Below are positions 52,931 through 62,810 of a stretch of 64,000 nt of DNA, piece after piece; position 1 is the stretch's first letter; every line of letters begins with the position of its first letter. The position numbers were made by a program, and so were the translations under genes. The stretch is from Arthrobacter gallicola (GTDB taxonomy: Bacteria > Actinomycetota > Actinomycetes > Actinomycetales > Micrococcaceae), in assembly GCF_014836775.1 (NCBI RefSeq), contig NZ_JACSQD010000008.1:149034-213033 (forward strand). The letters are read 5' to 3'. The notes under the pieces are model-generated. The model saw only the letters and a list, made by a program, of their open reading frames with translations. It was not told where the DNA came from and did no database searches.

Positions 52931-54337
52931 TCAGTACTGGCGCCGCACCGCCGCCCGGTACCGCTCCAGCAGCTCCGGCTCCGGAGCCGCTGAGACCGTT
53001 GCCGAGTCCTGGGTTTTCCAGGCGGGCCATTCGCCCGTGAGGACTGCCGCGGCCTGCCGGGCGGCGCCGTCGGCCACATACTCCCCGGGCTCGGGAACCT
53101 CCACAGGCAGTCCGAGCACGGCGGACAAAGTCTGCTGCATCGCTGCCGACCGTGCTCCGCCGCCCACCAGAATGACCCGCTGCGCCGCGATCCCCAGACC
53201 GGTGACTGCCTGGAAGGCGTCCGCCAGGGAACAGGCCACTCCCTCGAAGGCAGCGCGGGCCAGGTTAGCGGGCGCGTAGTTTGCCAGGGTCATTCCATGG
53301 AGGCTGGCCTCGGCCTCCGGCAGGTTGGGGGTACGCTCCCCCTCGAAATAGGGAATCAGGGACAGTCCGCCCGCACCAGGCTCCGCTGTCAGGGCGAGGT
53401 CCGTCAGCGCGGCCAGGTCAACGCCGAGCACGGCAGCGGTGGCATCGAACACGCGTGAGGCGTTGAGGGTGCAGGCCAGCGGAAGGAAATTGCCGGTGGC
53501 ATCGGCAAACCCGGCCACGAGCCCCGTCGCATCCGCCGTGGGAGCGTCGGCGACGGCGAACACCGTGCCCGAGGTGCCAACTGAAACCACGATGTCCCCC
53601 ACTCCGGCGCCCACCCCCAGCGCGGCTCCGGCGTTGTCCCCGGTGCCCGGCGCAATAACGGCACCGGCCGGTGTCCGCAGTCCGGCTTCGAGCGGCCCCA
53701 GGACCACGGGCAGCACAGGGACATGGCCCAGCGTTGTTTTGAGGACGTCCGGCAGATACTCTCCCGTGGCCGGTGACCAGTAGCCGGTGCCGGACGCATC
53801 GGAGCGGTCAGTCCGCAGCGCGGCCAGTCCGTCAGCTCCGCTCCCCGGCCCGTACCCGGCCAGCCGCCAGGACAGCCAGTCATGCGGCAGGCAGACTGCA
53901 GCTGTCCGGGCAGCGTTTTCCGGCTCGTTCTCAGCCAGCCAGCGCAGTTTCGCCGCCGTGATGGACGCGACCGGCACGGTGCCGGATGTCTCGGCCCAGT
54001 AGCGCGCGCCGTCCGGGCCGGCCTCGGCAACCAGGTTTTCCGCGGCCGCCGCGGACCGGGTGTCGTTCCACAGCAGAGCGGGCCGCACCACGGCGCCGTC
54101 TGCGTCCAGGCACACCATTCCATGCTGCTGCCCGGAGACGGCCACCGCGGCGACGTCGTCAAGTCCGCCGGCAGCGTCCGCCGCTTCAATCAGCGCCTGC
54201 CACCAGGTTTCCGGATCAACTTCCGTTCCCGGAGCGTGTCTCGCTGTTCCCTGGCGGTGCAGCGCACCGGTATCGGCGTCGCGGATCACAACCTTGCAGG
54301 ACTGCGTGGAGCTGTCCACACCTGCGACAAGCGGCAT
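52931..54337 (-). CDS. xylB: Xylulokinase
   Basis: 468 aa from the ATG at 54337 (GGAAAGG upstream). FGGY kinase: N-terminal phosphate loop [70 protein letters not shown], and C-terminal [20 protein letters not shown]. Phosphorylates D-xylulose in the cytoplasm. Downstream of xylA on the same strand, separated by a terminator-like hairpin. Confidence 0.96.
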   Translation of the reverse strand: MPLVAGVDSSTQSCKVVIRDADTGALHRQGTARHAPGTEVDPETWWQALIEAADAAGGLDDVAAVAVSGQQHGMVCLDADGAVVRPALLWNDTRSAAAAENLVAEAGPDGARYWAETSGTVPVASITAAKLRWLAENEPENAARTAAVCLPHDWLSWRLAGYGPGSGADGLAALRTDRSDASGTGYWSPATGEYLPDVLKTTLGHVPVLPVVLGPLEAGLRTPAGAVIAPGTGDNAGAALGVGAGVGDIVVSVGTSGTVFAVADAPTADATGLVAGFADATGNFLPLACTLNASRVFDATAAVLGVDLAALTDLALTAEPGAGGLSLIPYFEGERTPNLPEAEASLHGMTLANYAPANLARAAFEGVACSLADAFQAVTGLGIAAQRVILVGGGARSAAMQQTLSAVLGLPVEVPEPGEYVADGAARQAAAVLTGEWPAWKTQDSATVSAAPEPELLERYRAAVRRQY

Positions 54338-54387
54338 AACTGACCTTTCCGGTGAGGCACGGGAATCAGCACCCGAAACCTTGAATG

Positions 54388-54431
54388 ATAATAAACGACG
54401 GGTGCCCAGCCGCCCGTACGGGGCGGCTGGG
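54388..54431 (-). terminator. Hairpin with T-run between xylA and xylB
   Basis: 11-bp stem (54405-54415 with 54421-54431) around GTACG; in the minus direction it is followed by a T/A-rich tail (TCGTTTATTATC). Partial termination would make xylB expression lower than xylA, or xylB has its own promoter. Confidence 0.6.
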
Positions 54432-54494
54432 CTGCCGGACAACGATTGAGCTGCCCCCGGACAACGACGGCGGAAGCCGGCCCGGGCGGGTGGG

Positions 54495-55682
54495 TCAGCG
54501 GGCGCCGAGCAGGTGTTCCAGCGCCAGCTGGTTCAACCGGACAAAGGCGAAGGACCGCTGGGCCGCGGCCTCGGCGTCGAACTCTTCGTAGGCGGCCGGG
54601 TCTGCGATCAGTGCGGCGGCCGTTTCCCCGGCGGCCAGGGTGGGCTGGCCCAGCTCGTAGACGCCGGAGGTTTCGAGGGCTTCACGGACCTCCGGGTCTG
54701 CGCGGAAGGCCTGGGCCCGTTCCTTGAGCAGCAGGTACATGGACATGTTCGCTGCTGCCGAGTCCCAGACGCCGTCGTAGCCATCGGTACGGGAGGGCTT
54801 GTAGTCAAAGTGCCGCGGCCCTTCATAGACTGGTCCGCCGCCCGGGAACCCGTTCTCCAGCAGATCCACAGTGAAGAAAGCGCTGGTCAGGTCGCCGTGG
54901 CCAAAGACCAGGTCCTGGTCGTACTTGATGGACTTCTGCCCGTTGAGGTCGATGTGGAACAGCTTGCCCGCCCACAGTGCCTGCGCAAGACCGTGGGTGT
55001 AGTTCAGCCCGGCCATCTGCTCGTGCCCGGTCTCCGGGTTCAGGCCCACGATGTCCCCGTGCTCGAGCTCCGCGATGAACGCCAGCGCGTGCCCGACCGT
55101 GGGGAGGAAAATATCGCCCCGGGGTTCGTTGGGCTTGGGCTCCAGCGCGATCCGGAGGTTATAGCCCTGGTCCTTGATGTAGCCGGCGGCGGTGTCCACG
55201 CCTTCCTTCATCCGGTCGAACGCAGCGGCGAAGTCCTTGGAACCGTCGTACTCGGCCCCTTCCCGTCCGCCCCACATCACGAACGTTTCCGCGCCCAGCT
55301 CCGCGGCGAGGTCCAGGTTCCGCAGCACCTTGCGCAGCGCGAAGCGGCGCACGGAACGGTCGTTGGAGGTGAAGCCGCCGTCCTTGAAGACCGGATGGCT
55401 GAACAGGTTGGTGGTGATCATGGGAACCTTCAGCCCGGCTTCCTGAATTGCCGACCGGAAACGCTTCAGGATGAGTTCGCGGTCCTGGTTCGAGGAGCCG
55501 AACGGAATGAGGTCATCGTCATGGAAGGTGACTCCGTAGGCTCCGAGGTCGGCGAGCTTCTGGACCGCCTCGACCGGGTCAAGAGCAGCCCTGGTGGGGG
55601 CACCGAACGGATCATTTCCGGTCCATCCCACCGTCCAGAGTCCAAAAGTGAAGTGGTCCGCAGGGGTTGGCGTCTTTGGCAT
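54495..55682 (-). CDS. xylA: Xylose isomerase (class I)
   Basis: 395 aa, the size of Streptomyces/Arthrobacter enzymes. N-terminus [18 protein letters not shown], catalytic [12 protein letters not shown] with His54 and Asp57, metal ligands in [13 protein letters not shown] (Glu, Lys) and [16 protein letters not shown]. Converts D-xylose to D-xylulose with two divalent metals. Divergent from the ROK regulator with an operator palindrome between. Confidence 0.98.
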   Translation of the reverse strand: MPKTPTPADHFTFGLWTVGWTGNDPFGAPTRAALDPVEAVQKLADLGAYGVTFHDDDLIPFGSSNQDRELILKRFRSAIQEAGLKVPMITTNLFSHPVFKDGGFTSNDRSVRRFALRKVLRNLDLAAELGAETFVMWGGREGAEYDGSKDFAAAFDRMKEGVDTAAGYIKDQGYNLRIALEPKPNEPRGDIFLPTVGHALAFIAELEHGDIVGLNPETGHEQMAGLNYTHGLAQALWAGKLFHIDLNGQKSIKYDQDLVFGHGDLTSAFFTVDLLENGFPGGGPVYEGPRHFDYKPSRTDGYDGVWDSAAANMSMYLLLKERAQAFRADPEVREALETSGVYELGQPTLAAGETAAALIADPAAYEEFDAEAAAQRSFAFVRLNQLALEHLLGAR

Positions 55683-55714
55683 GTGCTCTGCTCCAAATCG
55701 AAAGTTCTGAATTA

Positions 55715-55729
55715 GTTGTGATCCACAAC
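55715..55729. promoter_or_regulatory. GTTGTG-ATC-CACAAC palindrome, probable XylR operator
   Basis: Perfect 6-bp arms with a three-base centre, 33 bp before the xylA start and 125 bp before the ROK gene start. A second weaker dyad CCAC-N6-GTGG follows at 55735-55748. Confidence 0.62.
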
Positions 55730-55853
55730 ATATCCACGCGTATGTGGGGTGTCAATGGTTTCCCCGGGGACGGTCTGCCGGTTTAGGCGCCTGCAGTTTG
55801 CTGTTCCGTGCAACAATCGAACGTCCCCAATCGCCGCTCGAAGGATTCTGCGC

Positions 55854-57038
55854 ATGCCGACCAAGCCGGGCAGTGAAAGCATCCGGATCCGGAACCTTTC
55901 CCGCGTCCTGGCACTGCTGCACCGCCGCGGACCCCTCCCCCGCGCCGAACTCACCCGGCTCACCGGTTTCAACCGTTCCACGGTCGGCGCCCTGACCACC
56001 GAGCTGGCGCGCCTCGGCCTGGCCTATGAAACCGAAGCCCCCGCGGCCGGCCGCGCCGGCCGCCCCAGTCCCCTGGTGCATCCCAACGAGCGGGTTGCAG
56101 TGCTCGCTGTCCATCCCGACGTCGACGCCGTCACCGTGGGTCTGGTGGGACTGGGCGGCAAGGTGCACCGGCGGGTCCGCTGCAATGCTGCCAGCCCAAG
56201 CGTGCCGGAAACCGTGAACATCACCAAGACCGTCGTGGGCAGCATGGCCTCAGCTCTGGCAGCCATGGACCGGGTGGTCGGCATCGGCGCGGCCGTACCG
56301 GGCCTGGTCGACAGCTCCGACGGGTCGGTCCGCCTCGCCCCGCATCTGGGCTGGAAAAACGAGCCGCTGGCAGCCGCACTCAGCTCCGCCCTGTCCCTTC
56401 CGGCCTGGGCCGGCAACGACGCCACCCTGGGCACCCTGGCCGAGAGCACTTTCGGTGCAGGTATTGGCCAGGACAATGTGGTGTACCTGAATGGAAGCGC
56501 CAGCGGCATCGGCGGCGGCGCTGTAGTGGGCGGAATTCCATTGAGCGGAGCTGACGGATTCGCCGGGGAGCTGGGCCACACGCTGGTGCGCACCGGCGGG
56601 CTGCCCTGCCACTGCGGGCGCCGCGGCTGCCTGGAGACCGAGGTCAACCTTGCCGGCCTGCTCGAAGTACTGGGACTGCAGACCGCTGACCTGGACCAGC
56701 TGGAGGCAGCCATGCGTACCCAGGAGTCCCCCGGCCTCCGGGAAACCGCCGGCCGGCAGCTGGATCTGCTCGGCGAGGCAGTCGTGAACTTCGTAAACAT
56801 CTTCAATCCCCGGACCGTCCTGCTCGGCGGTTTTCTGGGGGTTCTCTGGGCCTTCGATCCGCAGCGGCTGCAGAACATCGTCGCCCAGGGAGCGATCAGC
56901 GGGCTGGGCGGGTCGGTGGATATCCGGCGCGCCGCCCTGGGAGCCGACCTGCTGTTGGTGGGCGCCGCAGAACTCGCCTTTGCGCCGCTGCTGGCAAGGC
57001 CGGCACCCTCCGTGCCGGGCCTGGCAGAAACCCGATAA
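55854..57038 (+). CDS. xylR: ROK-family transcriptional regulator (XylR-type)
   Basis: 394 aa from the ATG at 55854 with AAGGA eight bases upstream. N-terminal winged helix: LSRVLALLHRRGPLPRAELT RLTGFNRSTVGALTTELARL. ROK kinase-like sensor domain with VVGIGAAVPGLVDSSDG, WAGNDATLGTLAESTFGAG, and the zinc motif GLPCHCGRRGCLETEV. Divergent from xylA; expected repressor of xylAB released by xylose. Confidence 0.93.
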   Translation: MPTKPGSESIRIRNLSRVLALLHRRGPLPRAELTRLTGFNRSTVGALTTELARLGLAYETEAPAAGRAGRPSPLVHPNERVAVLAVHPDVDAVTVGLVGLGGKVHRRVRCNAASPSVPETVNITKTVVGSMASALAAMDRVVGIGAAVPGLVDSSDGSVRLAPHLGWKNEPLAAALSSALSLPAWAGNDATLGTLAESTFGAGIGQDNVVYLNGSASGIGGGAVVGGIPLSGADGFAGELGHTLVRTGGLPCHCGRRGCLETEVNLAGLLEVLGLQTADLDQLEAAMRTQESPGLRETAGRQLDLLGEAVVNFVNIFNPRTVLLGGFLGVLWAFDPQRLQNIVAQGAISGLGGSVDIRRAALGADLLLVGAAELAFAPLLARPAPSVPGLAETR

Positions 57039-57064
57039 GTCACCCTCCCGGGCCGGGCCGCACC

Positions 57065-58354
57065 TCAGGTTTTCGGAGCCGCACTCCCCCGGCCGCCGTC
57101 GTCGTCCGCCAGCATGTGCGGGGCATTGGTGACCACCAGCCAGGCGGGCAGCACCGCCAGGCACAGCAGCGCGGTGACCGACACATCGCCGGTAATCACG
57201 ACGGCGATGAACAGGGCCAGCCAGCCGTCTCGGGCGGCGGCCAGGACCAGCCCCAGCACGGCCGCGGAAACCACCACACTCACCGGCACCTCGGGGACCA
57301 GGGCGCCGGCCGCCAGCCCGAAAGCAACACCGATGAACACCGAGGGGAAGATCCGGCCGCCGCGGAATCCTGCTGCGGCGGCGGTCACCAGGGCACACAG
57401 CTTGACGACCGCCAGCAACAGGAGCGTTCCGAAGGACTCACCCGGGGTGCTGAGGAGTTTGCTGGATTCCTCAGCACCCTTGAACAGGGTGAGGGGTCCG
57501 CCGATTACGCCGAGCAGCCCCAGCAGCGCACCGCCAAGAGTGGTGAACAGGACAGGGTTCTGCAGCCGATGAAACATCCGGTGTGCCCAGCGGAAGGCGA
57601 AAATCCCCAGCAGCCCGAAAGCCGCGGCAAGCGGCGCGATGATCATGGCCGCCAGGATGTCCCAGCCGTTGACGTTCTCTGCAGCCGGCACCGTGATGTC
57701 CAGGAGGGTTCCACCGACCAGGTTCATGGTTACGGCACCTGCACCGGCGGCAACCAGGGGCAGGAAGAGCTTGTCGAACAGCGCACCTGCCCCGGCCGTG
57801 GACCCGACTATGCCGGTGAACAACAGGGCCGCGGCCACAGGGGTTCCAAAGAGGGCGCCCACCGTGCCGGCAATCGTCATTCCGACAATCAGCTTGCCCG
57901 GCACTTTCGGAAAGAGCCGGCCGACCAGGACGGTGAGCACTGCGGCGTTGATGGCAATGATCGGGTTCTCCGGACCGAGGCTCACCCCGCCGGCCAGCCC
58001 GAGGACCGCCGCGGCGGCAAGGCTTGGGACGACGCCGATGGGCAGCGCGGACTCCGCCAGTTCAGACTCCGCGGAGTCCGGTCCGGCGTGGCCGGGCACG
58101 TAGCGCGCGATGAGTCCGACGGCGGCTCCCGTCAGGGTCAGCATTCCGAAGATCCACCAGCCGCTCTCCGGATCCATGCCTACCGCACCGGGGAGGTCTT
58201 CCCAGAGCAGGAGCTGGAGCAGGTGAGCCGCTTCGTCCAGGCCAAAGAGGATCAGCCCCGAGACCACACCGATCAGAATGGCAGGCACTGTGAGCGCCGC
58301 GAGGGTCCGGACACGGCGCTGCGCCAGGACGCCGTCGCTTGAGGTATCAGACAT
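57065..58354 (-). CDS. ClC-family chloride channel / H+-Cl- antiporter
   Basis: 429 aa with about ten membrane helices. ClC selectivity segments: GGVSLGPENPIIAINAAV (GxExP-like with gating Glu), VVKLCALVTAAAAGFRGG RIFPSVFIGVAFG (third conserved region), and PVAAALLFTGIVGS. The extended C-terminus ends without CBS domains. ATG at 58354. Stands convergent to xylR with only 26 bp between. Confidence 0.92.
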   Translation of the reverse strand: MSDTSSDGVLAQRRVRTLAALTVPAILIGVVSGLILFGLDEAAHLLQLLLWEDLPGAVGMDPESGWWIFGMLTLTGAAVGLIARYVPGHAGPDSAESELAESALPIGVVPSLAAAAVLGLAGGVSLGPENPIIAINAAVLTVLVGRLFPKVPGKLIVGMTIAGTVGALFGTPVAAALLFTGIVGSTAGAGALFDKLFLPLVAAGAGAVTMNLVGGTLLDITVPAAENVNGWDILAAMIIAPLAAAFGLLGIFAFRWAHRMFHRLQNPVLFTTLGGALLGLLGVIGGPLTLFKGAEESSKLLSTPGESFGTLLLLAVVKLCALVTAAAAGFRGGRIFPSVFIGVAFGLAAGALVPEVPVSVVVSAAVLGLVLAAARDGWLALFIAVVITGDVSVTALLCLAVLPAWLVVTNAPHMLADDDGGRGSAAPKT

Positions 58355-58565
58355 GGTGCCATCCCTGGCCGGCCGGAGCGGAGGACTGTTTCTGCGGTTT
58401 GCTCAGGCTACGCGTTCGCCCCGGCCCCCGGACAGGGAACGGGCCCGGAACCGGCGGCGGGGGCCGCATCCGCCGGCCTGCCGCCGTCGTCGGTCTGCCT
58501 GCGCCCGCGCGGTCCCGGCCGTCCCCGCGGTCTCGGCCATATCTGCCGGCTCACTGCTGCCGGTT

Positions 58566-59612
58566 TTACCGCTCCTTGGCCAGCAGCCGCTCGACCCGGG
58601 GTTTCACCTCGGTTGCCAGCAGATTGACCGATTCGAGGAAGTGCTCGTGCGGGGTCCCGCCGAGGTCCATCTGCAGGAAGTGGCGCATATGCCCCATGTA
58701 TCCGTGGAGGTGGACGATGCGCTCGGCGACGTCATCAGGATCGCCGATGTAGTAAGCGCCCGGTGCCTCCGCCTGCGCCAGGTAGTCCCGCTTATCCGGT
58801 GCCGGCCAGCCGCGCAGCCGGCCCATTTCGACGTTGAGGTTGTGCCAGCCGGGGTAGAACCGGTCCAGGGCTTCCTGCTTGGTCGGTGCGATCAGGCCCA
58901 TGGCCGCCACGGAGACCTTGATGTTCTCGCCGGTGTGGCCGGCCTGGGCAGCTGACTGGCGGTACAGCTGGGCCAGCGGCGCGAACCGGTGCGGTGCGCC
59001 GCCGATGATGCCGTAGGAAACGGGCAGCCCCATCCTTCCGGCACGGGCCGACGACGGCGCGCTGCCGCCGGTGGCGAGCCAGATGGGCAGCTGCCCGCGG
59101 ACCGGCCGGGGCACCACGGCGTAGTCGGACAGGGCGGGGCGGACGGTGCCGTTCCAGCTGACGTTCTCGGTTTTGCTGTTGTTTAGCGTCAGCAGCAGGT
59201 CCAGCTTCTGCGAGAACAGTTCGTCGTAGTCGGTCAGGTCGTACCCGAACAGCGGAAAGGTCTCCACCGAGGAGCCACGGCCGGCCGTGATTTCGATCCG
59301 GCCGCCGCCGGAGACCGCGTCCGCCGTCGTGAACTGCTGGAACACCCGGACCGGATCATCCGTGCCGATAATGCTGGCGGCACTGCCGAGCTTGATCCGG
59401 CGGGTCGCGGCCGCCGCGGCGGCGATCAGCGCCCCGGGCGAGGAAGCGGGCATGCTCACGGTGTGGTGTTCGCCGATGCCGAAGTAGTCCAGTCCCGCCT
59501 GGTCAGCCAGCACGATGGCATCGAAGAGATTGCGGATCGCTTCACCCGTAGGCCGCGGCGTCCCGTCGGGGTTCAGCTGGGTGTCGCCGAAGCTGTAGGC
59601 GCCGATTTCCAT
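58566..59612 (-). CDS. LLM-class flavin-dependent oxidoreductase
   Basis: 348 aa bacterial-luciferase-like TIM barrel: LDYFGIGEHHTVSMPASSPG, KLGSAASIIGTDDPVRVFQQ, SGGRIEITAGRGSSVETFPL, PIWLATGGSAPSSARAGRMG, and GDPDDVAERIVHLHGYM. Typical of FMN/F420-type monooxygenase-like members; substrate unknown. Follows the Rossmann-fold reductase gene in the same direction, so the pair probably works together. Confidence 0.93.
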   Translation of the reverse strand: MEIGAYSFGDTQLNPDGTPRPTGEAIRNLFDAIVLADQAGLDYFGIGEHHTVSMPASSPGALIAAAAAATRRIKLGSAASIIGTDDPVRVFQQFTTADAVSGGGRIEITAGRGSSVETFPLFGYDLTDYDELFSQKLDLLLTLNNSKTENVSWNGTVRPALSDYAVVPRPVRGQLPIWLATGGSAPSSARAGRMGLPVSYGIIGGAPHRFAPLAQLYRQSAAQAGHTGENIKVSVAAMGLIAPTKQEALDRFYPGWHNLNVEMGRLRGWPAPDKRDYLAQAEAPGAYYIGDPDDVAERIVHLHGYMGHMRHFLQMDLGGTPHEHFLESVNLLATEVKPRVERLLAKER

Positions 59613-59686
59613 GTGTTTCTCCTCGCGTGACCGGGCTGTCTGGCCGGTGTTGCTGTGCTGTTGATGTTGTGCTGATGCGGCGAGGT

Positions 59687-60373
59687 TCAGCCAGCCGGGG
59701 AGGCTGCCAGGGCTTCCTCGAGCAGGGCGCGCAGTGCCGAGGCGGTGTGCGGACCGTTGAAGGCCGGGGTGCCGGGCTGGAATCCGCGGCCGGCAGCCAG
59801 CGGTCCGGCGTCGACGGGGTCGTAGCCCAGGGCATTGATGAAGTCCGCGGCGCTGGCCCTGGCCGCGGCATCGTCGCCGGCGACAGCCAGGGCGCGGCGT
59901 CCCGGGGTGCCGGGAGCGGCGCCGTCGGCTTCCAGGTCGTGATAGCCAATGTGGTTCAGGGTCTTGACGACGTTGGATCCGGCCAGGAAGTCCTGGACAA
60001 CCTCGCTGCTGCCGCGCAGGCCGTCCTCAAAGTCGGCAAGTGTGCCGTCAATCGGAGCCCAGTAGTTCATCGCGTCGATCACGGTTTTCCCGGCCAGGGC
60101 CTCCGGGGAGAGCGTGCGGAAGCGGTGCAGCGGCACGGCCACCACCACCAGGTCCGCCTGTGCAGCATCGGACGCGTCCACAGCGGTGGCGCCCGGGGTG
60201 ATGATTTCCACCAGCAGCGCGTTCTCCGCGGCCGGCCGGGAGGTGGCGATCTTGACGTTGAAGCCGGCTTTCAGTGCCTGGCGGGCGACGGCGGTGCCCA
60301 CGCGGCCCGCGCCCAGGACGCCGACCGTCCGGACCTGGCCGGACTGGCTTTGACTGGTTCGGTCCTGGCTCAT
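59687..60373 (-). CDS. NADP-binding reductase, F420-oxidoreductase-like (NpdG fold)
   Basis: 228 aa from the ATG at 60373 with AAGGAG five bases upstream. Rossmann opening VRTVGVLGAGRVGTAVARQA, then ADLVVVAVPLHRF, LAGKTVIDAMNYWAPIDGTL, NVVKTLNHIGYHDLEADG and GRRALAVAGDDAAAR, matching the NADP oxidoreductase F420-dependent family. First gene of a two-gene leftward operon with the flavin-dependent oxidoreductase. An inverted repeat ATGCA-AA-TGCAT lies in its promoter. Confidence 0.9.
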   Translation of the reverse strand: MSQDRTSQSQSGQVRTVGVLGAGRVGTAVARQALKAGFNVKIATSRPAAENALLVEIITPGATAVDASDAAQADLVVVAVPLHRFRTLSPEALAGKTVIDAMNYWAPIDGTLADFEDGLRGSSEVVQDFLAGSNVVKTLNHIGYHDLEADGAAPGTPGRRALAVAGDDAAARASAADFINALGYDPVDAGPLAAGRGFQPGTPAFNGPHTASALRALLEEALAASPAG

Positions 60374-60464
60374 CGTGCTCCTTCCGGATGGTTGCGTCGG
60401 CGCCCGGCTTCCTGCACAGGGCGCGGCAAAATCCTTCTCAAAGCTTAGGGAGCGGCCCACTTTT

Positions 60465-60476
60465 ATGCAAATGCAT
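60465..60476. promoter_or_regulatory. Inverted repeat ATGCA-AA-TGCAT, candidate operator
   Basis: Perfect 5-bp arms in an AT-rich patch, 92 bp upstream of the reductase gene. No regulator gene adjacent. Confidence 0.4.
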
Positions 60477-60568
60477 GTACTTTTGCCGCCGGACTGCCTG
60501 AGTCCGGATACGCGGATCCAAAAAGTGGCACTGGGACAGCCGGAGCAACCCTGGCCGTTAAACGCAGA

Positions 60569-60597
60569 CGACGGCGGCAACTGGCGTGCCGCCGTCG
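60569..60597 (-). terminator. Terminator-like hairpin after the 3-hydroxybenzoate hydroxylase gene
   Basis: Perfect 11-bp stem (60569-60579 with 60587-60597), seven-base loop, 31 bp past the stop. Short T-run GTTTAA follows in the minus direction. Confidence 0.6.
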
Positions 60598-60627
60598 CCG
60601 GCGTTTAGCTGGTATCGCCCGCTCAGT

Positions 60628-62526
60628 TCAGCCTGCTTGCTGGCGGACCGGGAGCAGCGGGGCGAAGAATTCGCCGAGCTCCGCCGTCGCATTCAGCGGG
60701 AGTACGTTGGCCACATACTGGTCGGGGCGGACCACCACCATGACGCCGCCGCGGTCCAGGCCGCGCTGGTCGAAGATGTCCGCTTCCGGATCGGCGCCGA
60801 AGACCTTGCCCAGATCGGTGAGCCGGAACGGACCAACCTCCGGCTTGAAGACTGCCGGCACGGCGTTGATGTCGATCCCGTGATGGTCCTGCTGGTAAAT
60901 GACTTTGACATCGAACCAGGCGTCACGGTCCGCGCCGGCCGGGGTCGCGGCCAGCGGCGAGTCCGGGGCGTTCTGCAGCCAGTCGGCCAGCGCGGCAACC
61001 TTCGAGGCTTCGCCCGCCTGCGCGGCGTCGGCAAAAACGTAGATCCGCCAGCGCCCGTCCGCCTTCGCCAGGTGGCCCAGCTGCACGGGGTTCGTGTCGC
61101 TGACCCGCATCACCGGCGCGGACTTGAAGCGCTTGCCGATCGGGAATCCTGCAGCCAGGCCCTGGTGTTCCGCTTCGCCGATGAGCATGGACGGGGTGTA
61201 CTCGGTCATAAAGCCGGCAGGAAATTCGGCCGTGCTGACGTAGAAGTCCTCAAGGTCCGAAGGATTCTCAAACTCCTCCGGCTTCTTGGCCATCAGGGTG
61301 GACCATTCCTTATCGAAGTCGATGAGGTTCTTCGCAACGACCTGGCGTTCGGCGGAATAGGTGGACAGCAGGCTTTCCGGACTGCGTCCGTCCAGCACGT
61401 GGCCGAGCTTCCAGGCAATGTTGAAGCCGTCCTGCATGGACACGTTCATACCCTGGCCGGCCTTGGCACTGTGGGTGTGGCAGGCGTCGCCGGTGATAAA
61501 TACCCGCGGGGTGCGGGTGCCGACGTCCTCGGGCAGAACGTCGTCGAACCGGTCGGTGAGCCGGTGGCCCACTTCGTAGACGCTGTGCCAGGCGACGTTG
61601 CGCACGTCCAGGGTATAGGGGTGCAGGATCGCGTTGGCCTTGGCGATGATCTCGTCGATGCTGGTCTGGCGGACGGCTCCATTGTCCCCCTCGGGCACCT
61701 CCCCGAGGTCCACGTACATGCGGAACAGGTGGCCGCCTTCGCGCGGAATGTGCAGGATCGAGCCGCCGTTGGAGGACTGGATGGCGCACTTGGTGCGGAT
61801 GTCCGGGAAGTCGGTGGAGGCCAGGACGTCCATAACCCCCCAGGCGTGGTTCGCGGCGTCGCCCGCCAGAGTGGAGCCGATTGACTGGCGGACCTTGCTG
61901 CGGGCGCCGTCGCAGCCCACCACGTATTTGGCCTTGACCGTGCGCTCGGCGCCCTCGTCTTCTCCGGCGGTGCGGCGCAGGGTGACGCTGACCGGGTACT
62001 CGGCGTCGTCGTCGACCTCCAGGTCCACGAATTCGTAGCCGTAGTCGGGCTTCATCCGGGCCGGTGAGTTGGTCATGAACCGAGCAAAGTAGTCCAGCAC
62101 GCGGGCCTGGTTCACGATCAGGTGTGGGAACTCGCTGATGCCGGCCGGGTCATCCAGGGCACGGCCGGAGCGGACGATATTTTCCGGATTCTCCGGATCC
62201 GGTCGCCAGAAGCACATTTCGGTGATCCGGTAGGCCTCGGCGATGATCTCCTCGGCGAATCCAAAGGCCTGGAAGGTCTCCACGCTTCGGGCTTGAATGC
62301 CGTCCGCCTGGCCGATCACCAGGCGCCCGAGCCGGCGCTCCACAATCCGCGTGGTGATGTTCGGGAACTGGGACAGCTGTGCGGCGGCGAGCATCCCGGC
62401 CGGACCGGAGCCGACGATCAGTACGTCAACTTCATCAGGGAGTTCTTCCGGCCGGTCAAGGCCGACGCCGGCCGCCGGCTCGACCCGCGGGTCTCCGGAT
62501 ACGTAGCCGTGGTGGTGGAACTGCAC
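60628..62526 (-). CDS. mobA: FAD aromatic hydroxylase, 3-hydroxybenzoate 4-monooxygenase-like (MobA)
   Basis: 632 aa from the GTG at 62526; this start gives the N-terminus QFHHHGYVSGDPRV, which lines up with QFHLNGF-type openings of MobA (about 639 aa). FAD sites: VDVLIVGSGPAGMLAAAQL, VVGCDGARSKVRQSIG and VFITGDACHTHSAKAGQGMN. C-terminal thioredoxin-like domain characteristic of the phenol hydroxylase group (GRWRIYVFADA, VVVRPDQYVANVLPL). Predicted to turn 3-hydroxybenzoate into protocatechuate with NADPH and O2; phenol 2-monooxygenase is the alternative. Controlled, by inference, through the palindrome at 62592. Confidence 0.85.
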   Translation of the reverse strand: MQFHHHGYVSGDPRVEPAAGVGLDRPEELPDEVDVLIVGSGPAGMLAAAQLSQFPNITTRIVERRLGRLVIGQADGIQARSVETFQAFGFAEEIIAEAYRITEMCFWRPDPENPENIVRSGRALDDPAGISEFPHLIVNQARVLDYFARFMTNSPARMKPDYGYEFVDLEVDDDAEYPVSVTLRRTAGEDEGAERTVKAKYVVGCDGARSKVRQSIGSTLAGDAANHAWGVMDVLASTDFPDIRTKCAIQSSNGGSILHIPREGGHLFRMYVDLGEVPEGDNGAVRQTSIDEIIAKANAILHPYTLDVRNVAWHSVYEVGHRLTDRFDDVLPEDVGTRTPRVFITGDACHTHSAKAGQGMNVSMQDGFNIAWKLGHVLDGRSPESLLSTYSAERQVVAKNLIDFDKEWSTLMAKKPEEFENPSDLEDFYVSTAEFPAGFMTEYTPSMLIGEAEHQGLAAGFPIGKRFKSAPVMRVSDTNPVQLGHLAKADGRWRIYVFADAAQAGEASKVAALADWLQNAPDSPLAATPAGADRDAWFDVKVIYQQDHHGIDINAVPAVFKPEVGPFRLTDLGKVFGADPEADIFDQRGLDRGGVMVVVRPDQYVANVLPLNATAELGEFFAPLLPVRQQAG

Positions 62527-62591
62527 GGGTGTCCTCACTTCATTGTGTCTGCGACGGTGGGTGTCGTACATGGACCGATTCTGTTCGATAT

Positions 62592-62608
62592 TTGAACAAT
62601 CGGTTCAA
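62592..62608. promoter_or_regulatory. TTGAAC-N5-GTTCAA palindrome, probable operator of the hydroxylase gene
   Basis: TTGAACAATCGGTTCAA, perfect 6-bp arms, 66 bp before the GTG. Another half-site TTGAA follows at 62613. The size fits MarR- or IclR-family regulators of aromatic catabolism. No such gene is in the window. Confidence 0.6.
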
Positions 62609-62810
62609 TAGTTGAATTGCGATCGGTGTAGACACTGTACTGGTGACATGACGCAGGTCACAAGTGGGGTGCAGTATGTGACTGGGTGCGCAGGGACGTG
62701 GACCGGGTTGGTGGGGTTGGCTGGGGTGGCCGCGTTGCCCGCGTTGGTCGAGTTGGCGGCGCTGGCCGTGTGCTGCGACGTCGTTGCGCGGAGGATAGGC
62801 AAGCGGCGGG

